Position numbers and translations under genes: made by a program. The notes under the pieces are model-generated. The model did not search any database. It had not been told where the DNA came from and worked only from the letters and a program-made list of their open reading frames with translations. DNA of 64,000 nt from SAR202 cluster bacterium (GTDB taxonomy: Bacteria > Chloroflexota > Dehalococcoidia > Lucifugimonadales > UBA1123), in assembly GCA_030752795.1 (NCBI GenBank), contig JASMDM010000081.1, forward strand, positions 32,118-96,117. Reading direction: 5' to 3'. Positions 30,999 through 41,906 of the stretch are shown piece after piece. How positions within the stretch are numbered: position 1 is the stretch's first letter; each line of letters begins with the position of its first letter.

Positions 30999-33182
30999 AT
31001 TCTGCTAACCGACCTTCTCAAGAAGCACTTTGGCTACGACAGCTTCCTTCCTCAGCAGGAAGAAGTCGTAGCGAGCGTTGTGGCAAGTCACGACACGTTG
31101 GTTCTCAGGCCGACCGGCGGCGGCAAGTCACTGTGCTACCAGCTCCCCGCGCTCGCGTTGGACGGCATGACGCTAGTCGTATCTCCGCTGATCGCGCTGA
31201 TGAAAGACCAGGTCGACGCGCTGCTGGGCAACGGCATTCAGGCAGCTTACATCAACAGCACGCTGTCGCAAATCGAGATGAGCGACGTTCAGCGTCGAGC
31301 GTTCAACGGCGAGTTGAAGATTCTCTACGCTGCTCCCGAGAGATTGGCGCTGTCGACATTTCGACGGTTCCTGCAATCGGTGACCTTGAGCCTGATCGCG
31401 GTCGACGAGGCCCACTGCATCTCCGAGTGGGGTCACGAGTTTCGCCCGGACTATCGCATGCTGAGCTCCTTGAGGACGGCGTTCCCGGACGTGCCGGTCG
31501 TCGCGCTCACGGCTACGGCCACGGAACGGGTGCGGCAGGACATTCTCGACCAACTCAAGCTGCGCGAGCCGAACGTGTTCGTCGCGAGCCTGAATCGACC
31601 CAACCTGACGTACGCGGTGCACACCAAGACCAACCAGTACCGCCGATTGACCGCCTATCTGCGCAAGCACTCCGACCGGTCGGCGATCATCTATCGGACG
31701 ACCCGCCGAGGCACTGAAGAGCTGGCAGGCATGCTGAACTCGGACGGCTTCAACGCGGTCGCCTATCATGCCGGCTTGGAAGACGACCGGGCGGCGATCC
31801 AAGACCGATTTATCGGCGACCACGTTCTGATTGTCGTGGCGACGGTTGCGTTCGGCATGGGAATCGACAAGCCGGACATACGCCTGGTGGTTCACTACGA
31901 TCTTCCGTCGTCTATCGAGCAGTACTATCAAGAGACCGGACGCGCCGGTCGAGACGGTTTGCCGTCCGATTGCGTGCTGTTCTATTCCCCCGGAGATCGC
32001 GGGACCCAAGAGTACTTCATCAGCCAGATGGAGAGCGAATCAGAGCGCGAAGGCGCACGCCGGCGCCTCGACACGCTGGTCGCGTACGCGGAGCTGTCCA
32101 CGTGCAGGCGAGCACGCCTCCTGGACTATTTCGGCGAAGAGCTGGACGGTGATTGCGGCGGGTGCGACGTTTGCGTGTCCGTGGACGTCGAACGCTTCGA
32201 CGCCACGGTGATCGCGCAAAAGATTCTGTCGGCCGTGATCCGCACGGGAGAACGATTCGGCGCCAGCTATGTTGCCAGAGTGTTGCGCGGCGGCAAAACG
32301 AAGCAGATCCTTGAGTTCGGGCATGACCACCTGTCCGTGTACAACATCGTCGAGGACTACTCCGATACGCAGATTCGCGAAATCATCTCGATGTTGGTCG
32401 GGCAAGGATTGCTCTTGAACAGCGGCCATTTTCCGACGCTGTCTGTGACCGAACAGGGTCGATCTGCGCTCAAACCGGATGCCGAAGTAATGTTGCCCGT
32501 GCTCGAGACCGCCGAACCGGAAACGGCTTTCGGCTCGACCGGGACCGAATACGACACGTCGCTTTTCGAGAAGCTGCGAAACTTGCGGGTGAAACTCGCT
32601 CGAGACCGCGTGGTCCCGCCATACGTGATCTTCGGCGACGTGCCGTTGCAGCAGATGGCGCGATACTATCCGCAGTCCGAGGAGACGTTTCTTCAGATCT
32701 CCGGCGTCGGCGAGGTCAAATTGCACCTCCTTGGCGCCGCGTTTTTAAACGCGATCAGAGACCATGCCCGACTCCACGGCCACGAGGACCTGCTCGCAGG
32801 TACGACTGCAGGCCCCGCGAGATCGAAGCGCGGATCACGTTCACGACGTGGCGAATCCGATCCGATCAGCGATTCGGTCCGGCAGACGCGGGCGCTGCTT
32901 CTCGATCGATTACCGCTCGACGAGATCGCTCAGTCGCGCGGAATGACCACGCGAACGATCGTCGGCCACGTGGCGCGACTGATCGAGTCCGGCGATGTGG
33001 AGTCGGCCACATACCTTACGCCGTCCGGAGCCAGGCTGGCCCGAATGCAAGAGGCGTTCCGCGTCCACGGTTACGCTTCACTGCGAACCGTTCGAGATTT
33101 CGTCGGAGACAGCTACTCATACGACGAGATCACCATCGCGAGGGCCTACCTGAGGGCAACGAACCCGGATCCGTCGCCGTGA
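30999..33182 (+). CDS. recQ: RecQ-family ATP-dependent DNA helicase
   Basis: Q-motif [14 protein letters not shown], Walker A PTGGGKS, DEAH, zinc [28 protein letters not shown] region; 5' end uncertain (no canonical start before the Q-motif). Confidence 0.93.
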   Translation: MLLTDLLKKHFGYDSFLPQQEEVVASVVASHDTLVLRPTGGGKSLCYQLPALALDGMTLVVSPLIALMKDQVDALLGNGIQAAYINSTLSQIEMSDVQRRAFNGELKILYAAPERLALSTFRRFLQSVTLSLIAVDEAHCISEWGHEFRPDYRMLSSLRTAFPDVPVVALTATATERVRQDILDQLKLREPNVFVASLNRPNLTYAVHTKTNQYRRLTAYLRKHSDRSAIIYRTTRRGTEELAGMLNSDGFNAVAYHAGLEDDRAAIQDRFIGDHVLIVVATVAFGMGIDKPDIRLVVHYDLPSSIEQYYQETGRAGRDGLPSDCVLFYSPGDRGTQEYFISQMESESEREGARRRLDTLVAYAELSTCRRARLLDYFGEELDGDCGGCDVCVSVDVERFDATVIAQKILSAVIRTGERFGASYVARVLRGGKTKQILEFGHDHLSVYNIVEDYSDTQIREIISMLVGQGLLLNSGHFPTLSVTEQGRSALKPDAEVMLPVLETAEPETAFGSTGTEYDTSLFEKLRNLRVKLARDRVVPPYVIFGDVPLQQMARYYPQSEETFLQISGVGEVKLHLLGAAFLNAIRDHARLHGHEDLLAGTTAGPARSKRGSRSRRGESDPISDSVRQTRALLLDRLPLDEIAQSRGMTTRTIVGHVARLIESGDVESATYLTPSGARLARMQEAFRVHGYASLRTVRDFVGDSYSYDEITIARAYLRATNPDPSP

Positions 33183-33404
33183 GGCTTCCCGGTCGCATCG
33201 CCGCCGCATTGCTGACAAAACGTCGCCGTCTCAGTCCTAGCCGCGTCTTCTTCAGTCCCTGATGTCCCTTCGGTCCCTTGCGACCGCACAGCCGCCAACG
33301 GCATCACCGAGCGTCTCTCAATTGGCGGAACGACCGCGCGTGCGAGATAATGGAGCCTGTGTCCTTGACCATGCTTTGACCAAGTCACTTTGAAGGAGTG
33401 CTAG

Positions 33405-35087
33405 ATGGAGAACCCGTCGCAACAAGCCGGAGCAGGCTCAGCGCCCGCTTCGGTCCCTCGCGATGACGATTTCGTTCAGCTTCCGCGTCGCACCGTGGTC
33501 CTCACGATGGCCGGAGTCATGCTGGCGATGTTCCTTGCCTCGTTGGATCAGACCGTCGTCGGCACGGCCATGCCTCGGATCATCGCGGATCTGGGCGGCT
33601 TCGATCGGTTCACATGGGTGACGACAGCGTACCTCGTAGCCTCAACGACCATCGTGCCCGTCGTCGGGCGGATGACCGACATGTACGGGCGCAAGAAATT
33701 CTACATCGTCGGCATAGCCGTCTTCGTCGTTGGATCGGTAGTGGCGGGGCAGAGTCAGACGATGGACCAGCTCATCCTTTCGCGCGGACTGCAGGGTCTC
33801 GGTGGCGGGACGATCATGGCAATCTCGTTCGTGTCGATTGCCGACCTGTTTCCGCCGGAAGAACGCGGCAAATTCCAGGGACTGATGGCCGGAGTGTTCG
33901 GCTTGTCGTCGGTCCTCGGCCCGACGCTCGGAGGATTCATTACCGACAACCTGTCTTGGAACTGGGTCTTCTTTATTAACGTGCCGATCGCTGTTCCCAT
34001 CATCGTCCTTTTCTTCAAGTTCTTTCCCGACACCAGGCGCGCCGGATCGGAGAACGATCGTCAGTTGGACTACACTGGCATGGCATCGCTGGTCTTGGCT
34101 GTGGTGCCGTTGCTTCTCGGGCTGTCGTGGGGCGGCGTGCAGTACGAGTGGGGGTCGGTGCAGGTCGTCGGCGCGCTGGTTTTCGGCGGCGTCATGACGG
34201 TCGTTTTCGTGGTCGTCGAGTCGAGGACTGCTGCTCCGATCATGCCGCTCACGATCTACCGCAATCGCATGGTCTCGGTCTCGTTGATCGCGATATTTCT
34301 GACCGGATTCGGAATGTTCGGCGCAATCATATTCATTCCGCTGTTCTTCCAGGGCGTGCTAGGCGCTTCGGCCACATCGAGCGGGAGCTTCTTGACACCA
34401 ATGATGATGGGAGTCGTCTTCGGAGCAGCGATATCCGGGCAGCTTCTGTCCAGAATGGGCGGACGATACAGGATTCAGGCTTTGATCGGCATATCGATCA
34501 TGACCACCGGGATGTATCTGATCGGGAGCATGGACGAGACCACCAGCTTCGGGACCGCGGTGGGTTTCCTGATCGTGATGGGGTTTGGCCTTGGCACGAC
34601 GTTCCCGGTGTTCACCCTAGCGGTTCAAAATTCGGTGTCGTTTAGCGTCATGGGCATCGCTACGTCGGCGACACAGTTCTACCGCTCGATCGGCGGAATG
34701 TTGGGGCTGGCGGTGCTCGGAGCCGTGATGGCCAACAGGTTTGCGTCGCGGCTCGCGGAGTCGATCACGGATGAGCTCGCCCAAGCGGTGCCTCAGGCTC
34801 AGCTAGAAGCGTTGCAGGCGAATCCGCAGGCTCTCGTTAATCCCGAAGCATTGGCGTCGCTTCGCGGCGGTTTCGAGCAGGCTGGTCCGGAAGGAGCGGT
34901 GATGGCCGATCAATTGGTCGCTGTATTAAAAGCCGCGCTGGCGGAGGCGATCGGAGACGTGTTCATGATCAGTGTCGTAGTTGTGGCAAGCGCGTTCGTC
35001 GCAACGCTGTTTCTGCAAGGACCCCGAAAGTCTACCGATGAACCGTCGCGGGTTCGGCCTGCGCCGGTTCCGACCGATGGAGATTAA
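33405..35087 (+). CDS. MFS transporter, DHA2 (EmrB/QacA-type) drug:H+ antiporter
   Basis: LASLDQTVVGTAMPRIIADLGG; GRMTDMYGRKKFY; 14-TM-like hydropathy. Confidence 0.95.
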   Translation: MENPSQQAGAGSAPASVPRDDDFVQLPRRTVVLTMAGVMLAMFLASLDQTVVGTAMPRIIADLGGFDRFTWVTTAYLVASTTIVPVVGRMTDMYGRKKFYIVGIAVFVVGSVVAGQSQTMDQLILSRGLQGLGGGTIMAISFVSIADLFPPEERGKFQGLMAGVFGLSSVLGPTLGGFITDNLSWNWVFFINVPIAVPIIVLFFKFFPDTRRAGSENDRQLDYTGMASLVLAVVPLLLGLSWGGVQYEWGSVQVVGALVFGGVMTVVFVVVESRTAAPIMPLTIYRNRMVSVSLIAIFLTGFGMFGAIIFIPLFFQGVLGASATSSGSFLTPMMMGVVFGAAISGQLLSRMGGRYRIQALIGISIMTTGMYLIGSMDETTSFGTAVGFLIVMGFGLGTTFPVFTLAVQNSVSFSVMGIATSATQFYRSIGGMLGLAVLGAVMANRFASRLAESITDELAQAVPQAQLEALQANPQALVNPEALASLRGGFEQAGPEGAVMADQLVAVLKAALAEAIGDVFMISVVVVASAFVATLFLQGPRKSTDEPSRVRPAPVPTDGD

Positions 35088-35102
35088 GGCCGCCGCTGGC
35101 TG

Positions 35103-36164
35103 TTACTTCAAGACGCAGATGGCGTAAACCTGCATGCTCCAGTCGATGCCTTCCGGTCCCACCGCCTTGACCCGCCAAGCGGTGCCGTCGAGCAACGGCA
35201 GACTGAATTTGACGAACACGTCGTCGCGGTACACGGCGAAGCCACCCCCCAGGACGATGCTGCCCGTGGCGCATGGAATTTCGATGGGCAGTTCCGCTGC
35301 CTGAGTTTCGATGTTTTGAGTGATGATCACGTGGTCTCCCACGCCACCGCCGGGTCCGACCGGCCCGAGCGCTCCGGCTGGTCCGGCCGGTCCGGTTGGT
35401 CCGGTTGGCCCGGCGACTTCGGTTGGCCCGGCATCGCCCTTGTCGCCTTTCGGTCCGCCCGGATCTCCCTCCGGACCTATTGGTCCGGCAGGCCCTGCGG
35501 GTCCGGTAGGCCCGAAAGGTCCCACGACACCTTGGATTCCTTGAATGCCCTGCGGTCCCTCAGGTCCCGCGACGCCTGCTGGCCTGGGCGGTCCGTCTGG
35601 CCCGTCGGGCCCGGGTGGACCGAGGACGCCCCGGTCTCCGAACGCGCCGGTTTCGCCTGTGGCGCCTTGGAGGCCTTGAGCTCCGCGGTCTCCGTCGACG
35701 CCCGGCAACCTAAGTTCAACGGGGTCGCCTTTCGCCCCGGCAGGACCTGGTGGTCCCTCCGGACCGGTATCTCCTTGAGGACCTTGAGCGCCTTGTGCGC
35801 CGGCGGATTCGCCGGGCGCTGGCGCCGGAGCAGGCTGTTCGGAATCGGCAGGTTGCTCGGCGTCCGGGGATTGCTCGTCACTCGCGGCCGGTTCGCCTTC
35901 GCCGCCGCCTTCTTCGGCAACCTGTTCGCCTTCGGCTGAACTGGCTTCGGCTGTGTCGGCTGCTGGTTCTGCATTCAGAAACGGAATCTTTTCGCACGCC
36001 AGCGTCAGGAAGAGTAAGCTGACGAGCAGAAAGAGGTACACCACCCTCGCGCGCTTTATGATCGGACGGCGCTTGCGGAAGCTAGAATCGAGCGCATCTT
36101 CGCGAATCGACTCGACGGATGAGCGATGCTGTTGTTCTTCGGATGCCTCGTGTCGGACTGTCAT
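35103..36164 (-). CDS. collagen-like (Gly-X-Y) lipoprotein
   Basis: Lipobox LLFLTLAC; acidic linker; long GXY tract [21 protein letters not shown]...; C-terminal globular domain. Confidence 0.85.
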   Translation of the reverse strand: MTVRHEASEEQQHRSSVESIREDALDSSFRKRRPIIKRARVVYLFLLVSLLFLTLACEKIPFLNAEPAADTAEASSAEGEQVAEEGGGEGEPAASDEQSPDAEQPADSEQPAPAPAPGESAGAQGAQGPQGDTGPEGPPGPAGAKGDPVELRLPGVDGDRGAQGLQGATGETGAFGDRGVLGPPGPDGPDGPPRPAGVAGPEGPQGIQGIQGVVGPFGPTGPAGPAGPIGPEGDPGGPKGDKGDAGPTEVAGPTGPTGPAGPAGALGPVGPGGGVGDHVIITQNIETQAAELPIEIPCATGSIVLGGGFAVYRDDVFVKFSLPLLDGTAWRVKAVGPEGIDWSMQVYAICVLK

Positions 36165-36368
36165 ATCAAAAGTATGCGAGATTTCCACGGTCGCCAACGG
36201 GCTTGTTCCCAACATGTGTTTGATGCAGGCCACGGTCTTTGGGATAGCATGGACACTGTACTTGCCACTTTCTACAATATCCACGGACGATAATTTACGG
36301 CGACCGATCGACGGCTTACTAAGGTATATGGTCATCGACCGCGACCACTAAACAGCGGAGACGACGGT

Positions 36369-36968
36369 ATGAAACTGAGCGGGAAGAAACTGGGCGGTAT
36401 CGGAGGCGTATCGGTTCTCGCGGTGCTGTTCGTCGGATTGATGGCGATAGGCCTGACGAACAAAGAGGGTCCGACGGGGCGGAGCGGCATCACCAGGGTG
36501 GGTAAGCCGGCCGAGACGTTCTCCATGCCGTTGATCGGCGGAGGCACGTTCGACGCTTCGCAACATCTGGGGAAACCCATGGTGCTGAATTTCTGGGCTT
36601 CGTGGTGCCCGCCGTGTCGGCAAGAATCTCCAGGACTCGAGCGAACTTGGCGAGCGTTTGAGGACACCGAAATCGTTTTCGTTGGCGTCGACATCCAGGA
36701 CGAAGAAGACATCGCCCAAGCCTACGTTAACGAGTTCGGCCTGACATTCCCGAACGGCCGCGACCCCGACGGAACGATAACCGTGGACTACGGCGTCATC
36801 GGCCTGCCGGTCACGTTCTTCGTGAGCGCCGAAGGCGTCGTCGAAGGGCGCTGGGTTGGCGCGATCTCCGAGAGCAAGCTCGTCGACTGGGTCGAGGCGC
36901 TCCTCGAAGGCATGACGCCGTCGAGCGGCCCCGAAGGTGAGACTCCTGGCGGCTTCCAGAAGTTCTAG
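36369..36968 (+). CDS. TlpA/ResA-like thioredoxin-fold protein
   Basis: N-terminal TM; VLNFWASWCPPCRQESPGLERTW; GLPVTFFVSAEG. Confidence 0.93.
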   Translation: MKLSGKKLGGIGGVSVLAVLFVGLMAIGLTNKEGPTGRSGITRVGKPAETFSMPLIGGGTFDASQHLGKPMVLNFWASWCPPCRQESPGLERTWRAFEDTEIVFVGVDIQDEEDIAQAYVNEFGLTFPNGRDPDGTITVDYGVIGLPVTFFVSAEGVVEGRWVGAISESKLVDWVEALLEGMTPSSGPEGETPGGFQKF

Positions 36969-36988
36969 GACGCACGCCAGCCGGCGGC

Positions 36989-38626
36989 TTACGGATACCG
37001 CGAGAAGTCGAAGCCTTCCTTGACGATGCACTCGACCAGCGCGGGCGAGCCGGTCTTGGTGATCTCGATCGCTTGGGTTAGCGAAGGGACGATCTCGTCG
37101 GGTTTCTCGACGCGGACCGCCCATCCGCCCAAGGCCTCGGCCACCGCTCGGTAGTCGCCGCCCTGATACACGGAGCCATACTTCTCGATCGCCATCGGCA
37201 TCGTGTCCCGCTCGATGGCCATTGCGCCGTTGTTGAACACGATTGTCAGGATGCCGATGTTGTTCCGGGCAGCGGTCTCGAGGTCCATTCCGACCATGCC
37301 GATGGCGGCGTCGCCCATGATGTTGATGCAAAGTTTATCCGGCTCGGCCAGCTTCGCGCCCATCGTGATGCCAAGCCCGTAACCGAGTTGCGTCGATTTG
37401 CCCCAGCCCATGTAAGAACGGGGCGCGACGCTCTCCCAAAAAGGCGTGAGCTGGTCGCGCGGGCTTCCGGCGTCGTGAGTGATGATCGTGTTCGGCCGGT
37501 CCACGAGACGCATCAGGTCCCAGATGATTCGGTACTGGTTCATCGGCGTCTCGTTGGATGTGAACTGCGGCATCCACTCGTCCAGCCATTCCTTCTTGAC
37601 CGCCTGGACAGCGGCGGCGGTTGCATCGTCGTTGAGATTGCCGACGCCGCTTGTTCGGGAATTGATCTCAGCGATCAACGCCAGAAGCGTGAGCTTGGCG
37701 TCGCCGATAAGCGCCATGTCGGCGGCATAGTCTTTGTGTACGTCCATCGGGTCGTTGGTCGAGTGGATGATGACCTTGCCCGCTGGGATGGCCTTCGCGT
37801 AGTTGGATCGAGCGAAGCTGCATCCGATTCCGAACACGACATCTGCCTGGGCAAGGAACACGGAGATCGGCTTTGTCGTGGAGACCGCCGACGCTCCGAG
37901 AGACAGCGGGTGATTTTCAGGGAAGCCGCTTTTGCCTGCCATTGTCGTCATCACCGGCACCTGCAGCAACTCCGCGAGCTGCTCGAGTTCGGCCGTCGCT
38001 TCTGCGTACATCACACCCTGGCCCGCGTGGATCACGAGGTTCTTGGCGTTCAGCAGCGCCGTTGCGACCTCGCTGACCTCTTGAGAATCGGGCGCTGACC
38101 GGTTAGAAGTCACGGGACTGTATTCCAAGGCTCCGGGATACTCGGCTGCTCCGACATCGGTGGGCATTTCGACGAGCACCGGTCCACCCTTTCCGGTCCG
38201 AAGGTGGTAGAACGCGCGGCGCATGAGCTCGGGCACGCGTTCGATCCGGTTGACCTGCGCGGCCCATTTGGTTACGCGCTCGTAGTGAGGAACGGCGAAG
38301 AAGTTCGGGTCGACGCCCAGACGATCTGTCGCTGAACCGCCGGGAAGCAACAACACCGGAACGTTGTCGCCGAAGGCTTGGATCGCGCCCGGCAACGAGT
38401 TCTCGGAGCCCGGTCCCTGCTGCATCGAAAACACGCCCAGGCGCTTGCCGTTGGTCGTGCGACTGATGCCGTCCGCGATCGCGGCACCGATACGCTCCTG
38501 ACGGCACACGATCGGCCTGATGTTTAGCCGCGCGACAGCGTCGATCAGCGGCTGGCTCGGGAACGCCGCCAGAAACTCGGTTCCCTCTCGTTTTAGTATC
38601 TCGGCAACTGCTTGGACGCCGTTCAT
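36989..38626 (-). CDS. thiamine-pyrophosphate enzyme (acetolactate synthase-like)
   Basis: MNGVQAVAEILKREGTEFLAAFPSQPLIDAV...QERIGAAIADGISR; TPP motif MGDAAIGMVGMDLETAARNNIGILTIVFNN. Confidence 0.9.
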   Translation of the reverse strand: MNGVQAVAEILKREGTEFLAAFPSQPLIDAVARLNIRPIVCRQERIGAAIADGISRTTNGKRLGVFSMQQGPGSENSLPGAIQAFGDNVPVLLLPGGSATDRLGVDPNFFAVPHYERVTKWAAQVNRIERVPELMRRAFYHLRTGKGGPVLVEMPTDVGAAEYPGALEYSPVTSNRSAPDSQEVSEVATALLNAKNLVIHAGQGVMYAEATAELEQLAELLQVPVMTTMAGKSGFPENHPLSLGASAVSTTKPISVFLAQADVVFGIGCSFARSNYAKAIPAGKVIIHSTNDPMDVHKDYAADMALIGDAKLTLLALIAEINSRTSGVGNLNDDATAAAVQAVKKEWLDEWMPQFTSNETPMNQYRIIWDLMRLVDRPNTIITHDAGSPRDQLTPFWESVAPRSYMGWGKSTQLGYGLGITMGAKLAEPDKLCINIMGDAAIGMVGMDLETAARNNIGILTIVFNNGAMAIERDTMPMAIEKYGSVYQGGDYRAVAEALGGWAVRVEKPDEIVPSLTQAIEITKTGSPALVECIVKEGFDFSRYP

Positions 38627-38800
38627 GCTGGTTTCTCCTTTGTTCATGCGCCAGATGACTGTTCGGGTGACGAGAGCGTCGTCGTCGATCACTCTTGTCC
38701 GTTCGTCCTGAGGCCGTCGAAGGATCTTGGTGGGACAGGTTTCGCCGACCGCGAGCGGCCCCTCGAGAATGCTCCCGCGTCCCGCCGGTATCTCGGGACG

Positions 38801-38830
38801 GGTGGTTCGACAGGCTCACGACGAACGTAG
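38801..38830. repeat. dispersed repeat gtggttcgacaggctcacgacgaacgtag, copy 1
   Basis: 28/29 identical to 60191..60219; antisense reads TFVVSLSNH. Confidence 0.85.
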
Positions 38831-38976
38831 AATCAATCCCGCCGCGAACGTGACATCGACGAGCAACGTGTGCAGCCCATCGCACGACAGGCTCGCCACG
38901 CACGATGTATCAACGACTTCGTTCGCGCCGAGCCTGTCTCCGGTTACGTAGTTGCCGCTTGCGTTGCGGCACTAGC

Positions 38977-40611
38977 CTAGAAGCGCGACCTCTTCGACTC
39001 GAAGCCCGCGTTGACATCGATCAACACCGTCTTGCCGTCGGCGTTGAGCTTCTGCGCTTCGACGAGGGCAGGGCCCATCTCGTCGGGGGTCTTCACGATG
39101 AGACCGGTCGCGCCCATCGCCTCGGCCATGTCGGCGTAATTGCCGGTCATGTTGGTCACGCCGAAGCGCTCCTGCGCGGCCTCGTAGCCCGACGGGTAGG
39201 TCGCCATGCCCGCGTTGTTGAGCACCACGGTCGTGATCGGCGCCCCGATGCGAGCCGACACTTCGATGTCGATCGATGAGTGGCCGAACGCGGCATCGCC
39301 CATGAAGTTCAGGCAGAACTTGTCAGGGTTCGCGATTTTGGTTCCGATCATCAGAGGAATGCCGAATCCGAGGTGCGTGGTCTTGCCCCAGCCCACGTAG
39401 CCGCCCGGTTTGGTGGCATGGTAGAAGGGGATGATCGTGTCCCTGGGCGTGCCGGCGTCATGCGTGACGACGCTGTTGGCTTTGTCCAGGTTCGTGTCGA
39501 TCTCGTGAATGACCCTGTAATGGTTCAGCGGATTCTCGTCGGAGGTCAGAAGAGGGGTCCAATCGGCCATCCACTTCGTGCGCAGCTCAGCGATTCGCGC
39601 CGCGGCGTCAGTCGTCCTGCCGCCTTCGCCGATGGCGGCTTTGACCTCGTCGAGGAGCATCTGGATTGTGACTTTGACATCGCCGGGCAGACCGACTTCG
39701 ACCGACTCATCCTTGTTGATTTCGTCGATGTTCTCGGTGTTGTGAATGATGGTCTTCCCCGGAGGAATGGCCTGTCCGTAGTTGGTCTTGGTCAGGCTGG
39801 TGCCCAGCCCTAGCAGTACGTCGCTCTCCCGAAGCCAGGTGCTGGCGGGGAGGGTAGTGGCACCGCTGCCCGCGCCCAACGACAGCTCATGATCCTCTGG
39901 GAATGCGCTCTTGCCCTGCATCGTCGTGTACACGGGCACGCCGGTCAGTTCGGCTAGCTCCTTGAGCTCGGCGCAGGCGCCGCCGAAGATGACCCCGCCG
40001 CCGACCCAGATCACCGGGTTTTTGGCCGCGAGGAAGATCTTCACGGCGTCTTTGACATCCGAGAGCGACGGCGAGACGATAGTTCGCTTGGCTGGCTTGT
40101 AATTTTCGATGACCGAATCCGGAACTTCGGCGCCGGCGATGTCGCCGGGCGTCTCGACGGTCATGGGGCCGCCGCTGCCGTTGCGCATGCCGTGGAACGC
40201 TCGTCGCAACACCGCTCCGATTTGGCCGGAGGCCATGATGGGCTCCGCGTGTTTCGAGATGGGGCTGTACACGTCGGAAACCAAGAAGCTTGGCCGTACG
40301 TTGCGGCTGGCGAGTGGCGATCCGCCCGGAAGCAGCAGGATTGGGATGTTGTCCGCGTACGCCTGGGCGATGCCGCCCATCGCGTTTTCGGCGCCGGTCC
40401 CGCCCTGTGTGATGGTCACGCCGAATTTCGTGCGTCCGCTGGTTCGGCTATAGCCGTCGGCGGCCATGATCGCGCCGCGCTCGGTTCGAAACATGTCCAG
40501 TCGGATGCCCTCGTTGGCGACCGCTTCGATGAGAGGGTTAGAGGGGAAGCATGAAACCCATTCAACGCCCTCGAGTTTAAGAATCTTCGCTATGGCTTGG
40601 TTACCGTTCAA
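38977..40611 (-). CDS. thiamine-pyrophosphate enzyme (acetolactate synthase-like), paralogue
   Basis: MNGNQAIAKILKLEGVEWVSCFPSNPLIEAV...; MGDAAFGHSSIDIEVSARIGAPITTVVLNNAG. Confidence 0.9.
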   Translation of the reverse strand: MNGNQAIAKILKLEGVEWVSCFPSNPLIEAVANEGIRLDMFRTERGAIMAADGYSRTSGRTKFGVTITQGGTGAENAMGGIAQAYADNIPILLLPGGSPLASRNVRPSFLVSDVYSPISKHAEPIMASGQIGAVLRRAFHGMRNGSGGPMTVETPGDIAGAEVPDSVIENYKPAKRTIVSPSLSDVKDAVKIFLAAKNPVIWVGGGVIFGGACAELKELAELTGVPVYTTMQGKSAFPEDHELSLGAGSGATTLPASTWLRESDVLLGLGTSLTKTNYGQAIPPGKTIIHNTENIDEINKDESVEVGLPGDVKVTIQMLLDEVKAAIGEGGRTTDAAARIAELRTKWMADWTPLLTSDENPLNHYRVIHEIDTNLDKANSVVTHDAGTPRDTIIPFYHATKPGGYVGWGKTTHLGFGIPLMIGTKIANPDKFCLNFMGDAAFGHSSIDIEVSARIGAPITTVVLNNAGMATYPSGYEAAQERFGVTNMTGNYADMAEAMGATGLIVKTPDEMGPALVEAQKLNADGKTVLIDVNAGFESKRSRF

Positions 40612-40766
40612 CCTAGTCTCCTTTCATGTCGTAGGCGTCATCCGTGCGCCTGCAAAAGTTCCGAGGGATTTGGGAGCTCCATTTTCCACTCAGAGCGTAG
40701 GATACTCCATCGATATAGGGCGGGCAACCTTACAATCGGGGCTCGATCGGACGGTATTTGCCTCGA

Positions 40767-41906
40767 CTATCCCAGGTACTGCCGATAGACCCGACCCGCC
40801 TTTATCGTGGCTACGTGTCCGAGGCGTCGGGCGCCCTCCACCGACACGCCCTTGGAGTCGGTGAACGCAAACTTCCCGTCCGCGAGCCGCGCGACGACGG
40901 CATCGCCTTCCGCGCCCGGTTTCAGCGTGCCCAGGCTGCCGCTGTCACCGATGATCTCGGCCGTGGCGGACGTGCTGAGACGGATCACCTCGTCAAGCGA
41001 CATCCCCAGGTGCAGGAATTTCGACAGCGTTTCGAGTTGGTTGTGCACGGGCCCTTCGATGTTGTGAACATGGAGGTCGCTGCTGATGTTGCTAGGCATG
41101 AATCCTTGAGACAAGGCCTTCTCCGCCACGTCGAAAGAGAAGCTGCACGCGCCGTGGCCGATGTCGAACACGACGCCTCGATTCTGCGCCTCGACGATGC
41201 CGGGCAAAATGCGTCCTGAGTCGTCCAGGATCCCGTGATCGTTGCCATGGTAGGCGTGAGTAACCACGTCGCCGGGCCGGAGCATCGAGACGAGGTTCTC
41301 CATCGGCGTGCGAGTGTTCCCAACGTGGATCATCACGAAGGAGTCGAGCGCCTCAGCAGCCTCGATGGCCCGCTCGAGCGCGGCTACATCGTGGTCCGCG
41401 GCCAGCGGTCTGCTGACCCGGACCTTGATCCCGAGAATGCGGTCGCGATTCAGCTTTCCGGCCGCAACCGCCTCTTCGACGTCTGCCCAGCGCAGATCCT
41501 CGAGCTCACCGATCTTGGGCGAGATCATGCCCATCGACGAGATGTTCAGGAGAGCGAACAATCGGGTCGTGGACTGCTCGATCACGTACCGGCGAAACGC
41601 CGGGAACGTCTACGCTCCGGCGGAACCGGCGTCGACCGCGGTTGTGACGCCTTGTGCGACCTGAGTCGAGTCGGCGTCGATGCCGTAGTGGCCCACGCCC
41701 CAGTACACGTGGACGTGGAGATCCACCAGACCCGGAGCGACGATAAGGCCGGACGCGTCGAGCACCTCGTTGGCCATGCCGTCCGAGATGCTGAGCTCGG
41801 CCGCGGCGACTTCGCCGTTTGCGAACGCGACGTCTCGTCGGGCGTCCAACGATTGTGACGGGTCCACTACCGTGCCGTTTTTGACCAGAAGATCGTATTT
41901 GGCCAT
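40767..41906 (-). pseudogene. amidohydrolase/dihydroorotase-like deacetylase with in-frame TAG at 41610-41612
   Basis: [19 protein letters not shown]...[14 protein letters not shown]...[39 protein letters not shown]...; same frame on both sides. Confidence 0.8.

Noticed and set aside
35316-35939. Gly/Trp/Ser- and Gly/Pro-rich plus-strand ORFs (incl. 35320..35544, apparently collagen-like)
   Set aside because: GGN-CCN codons read as Gly/Pro on both strands, so this is the mirror of the real minus-strand collagen-like gene, which has a lipobox and C-terminal domain
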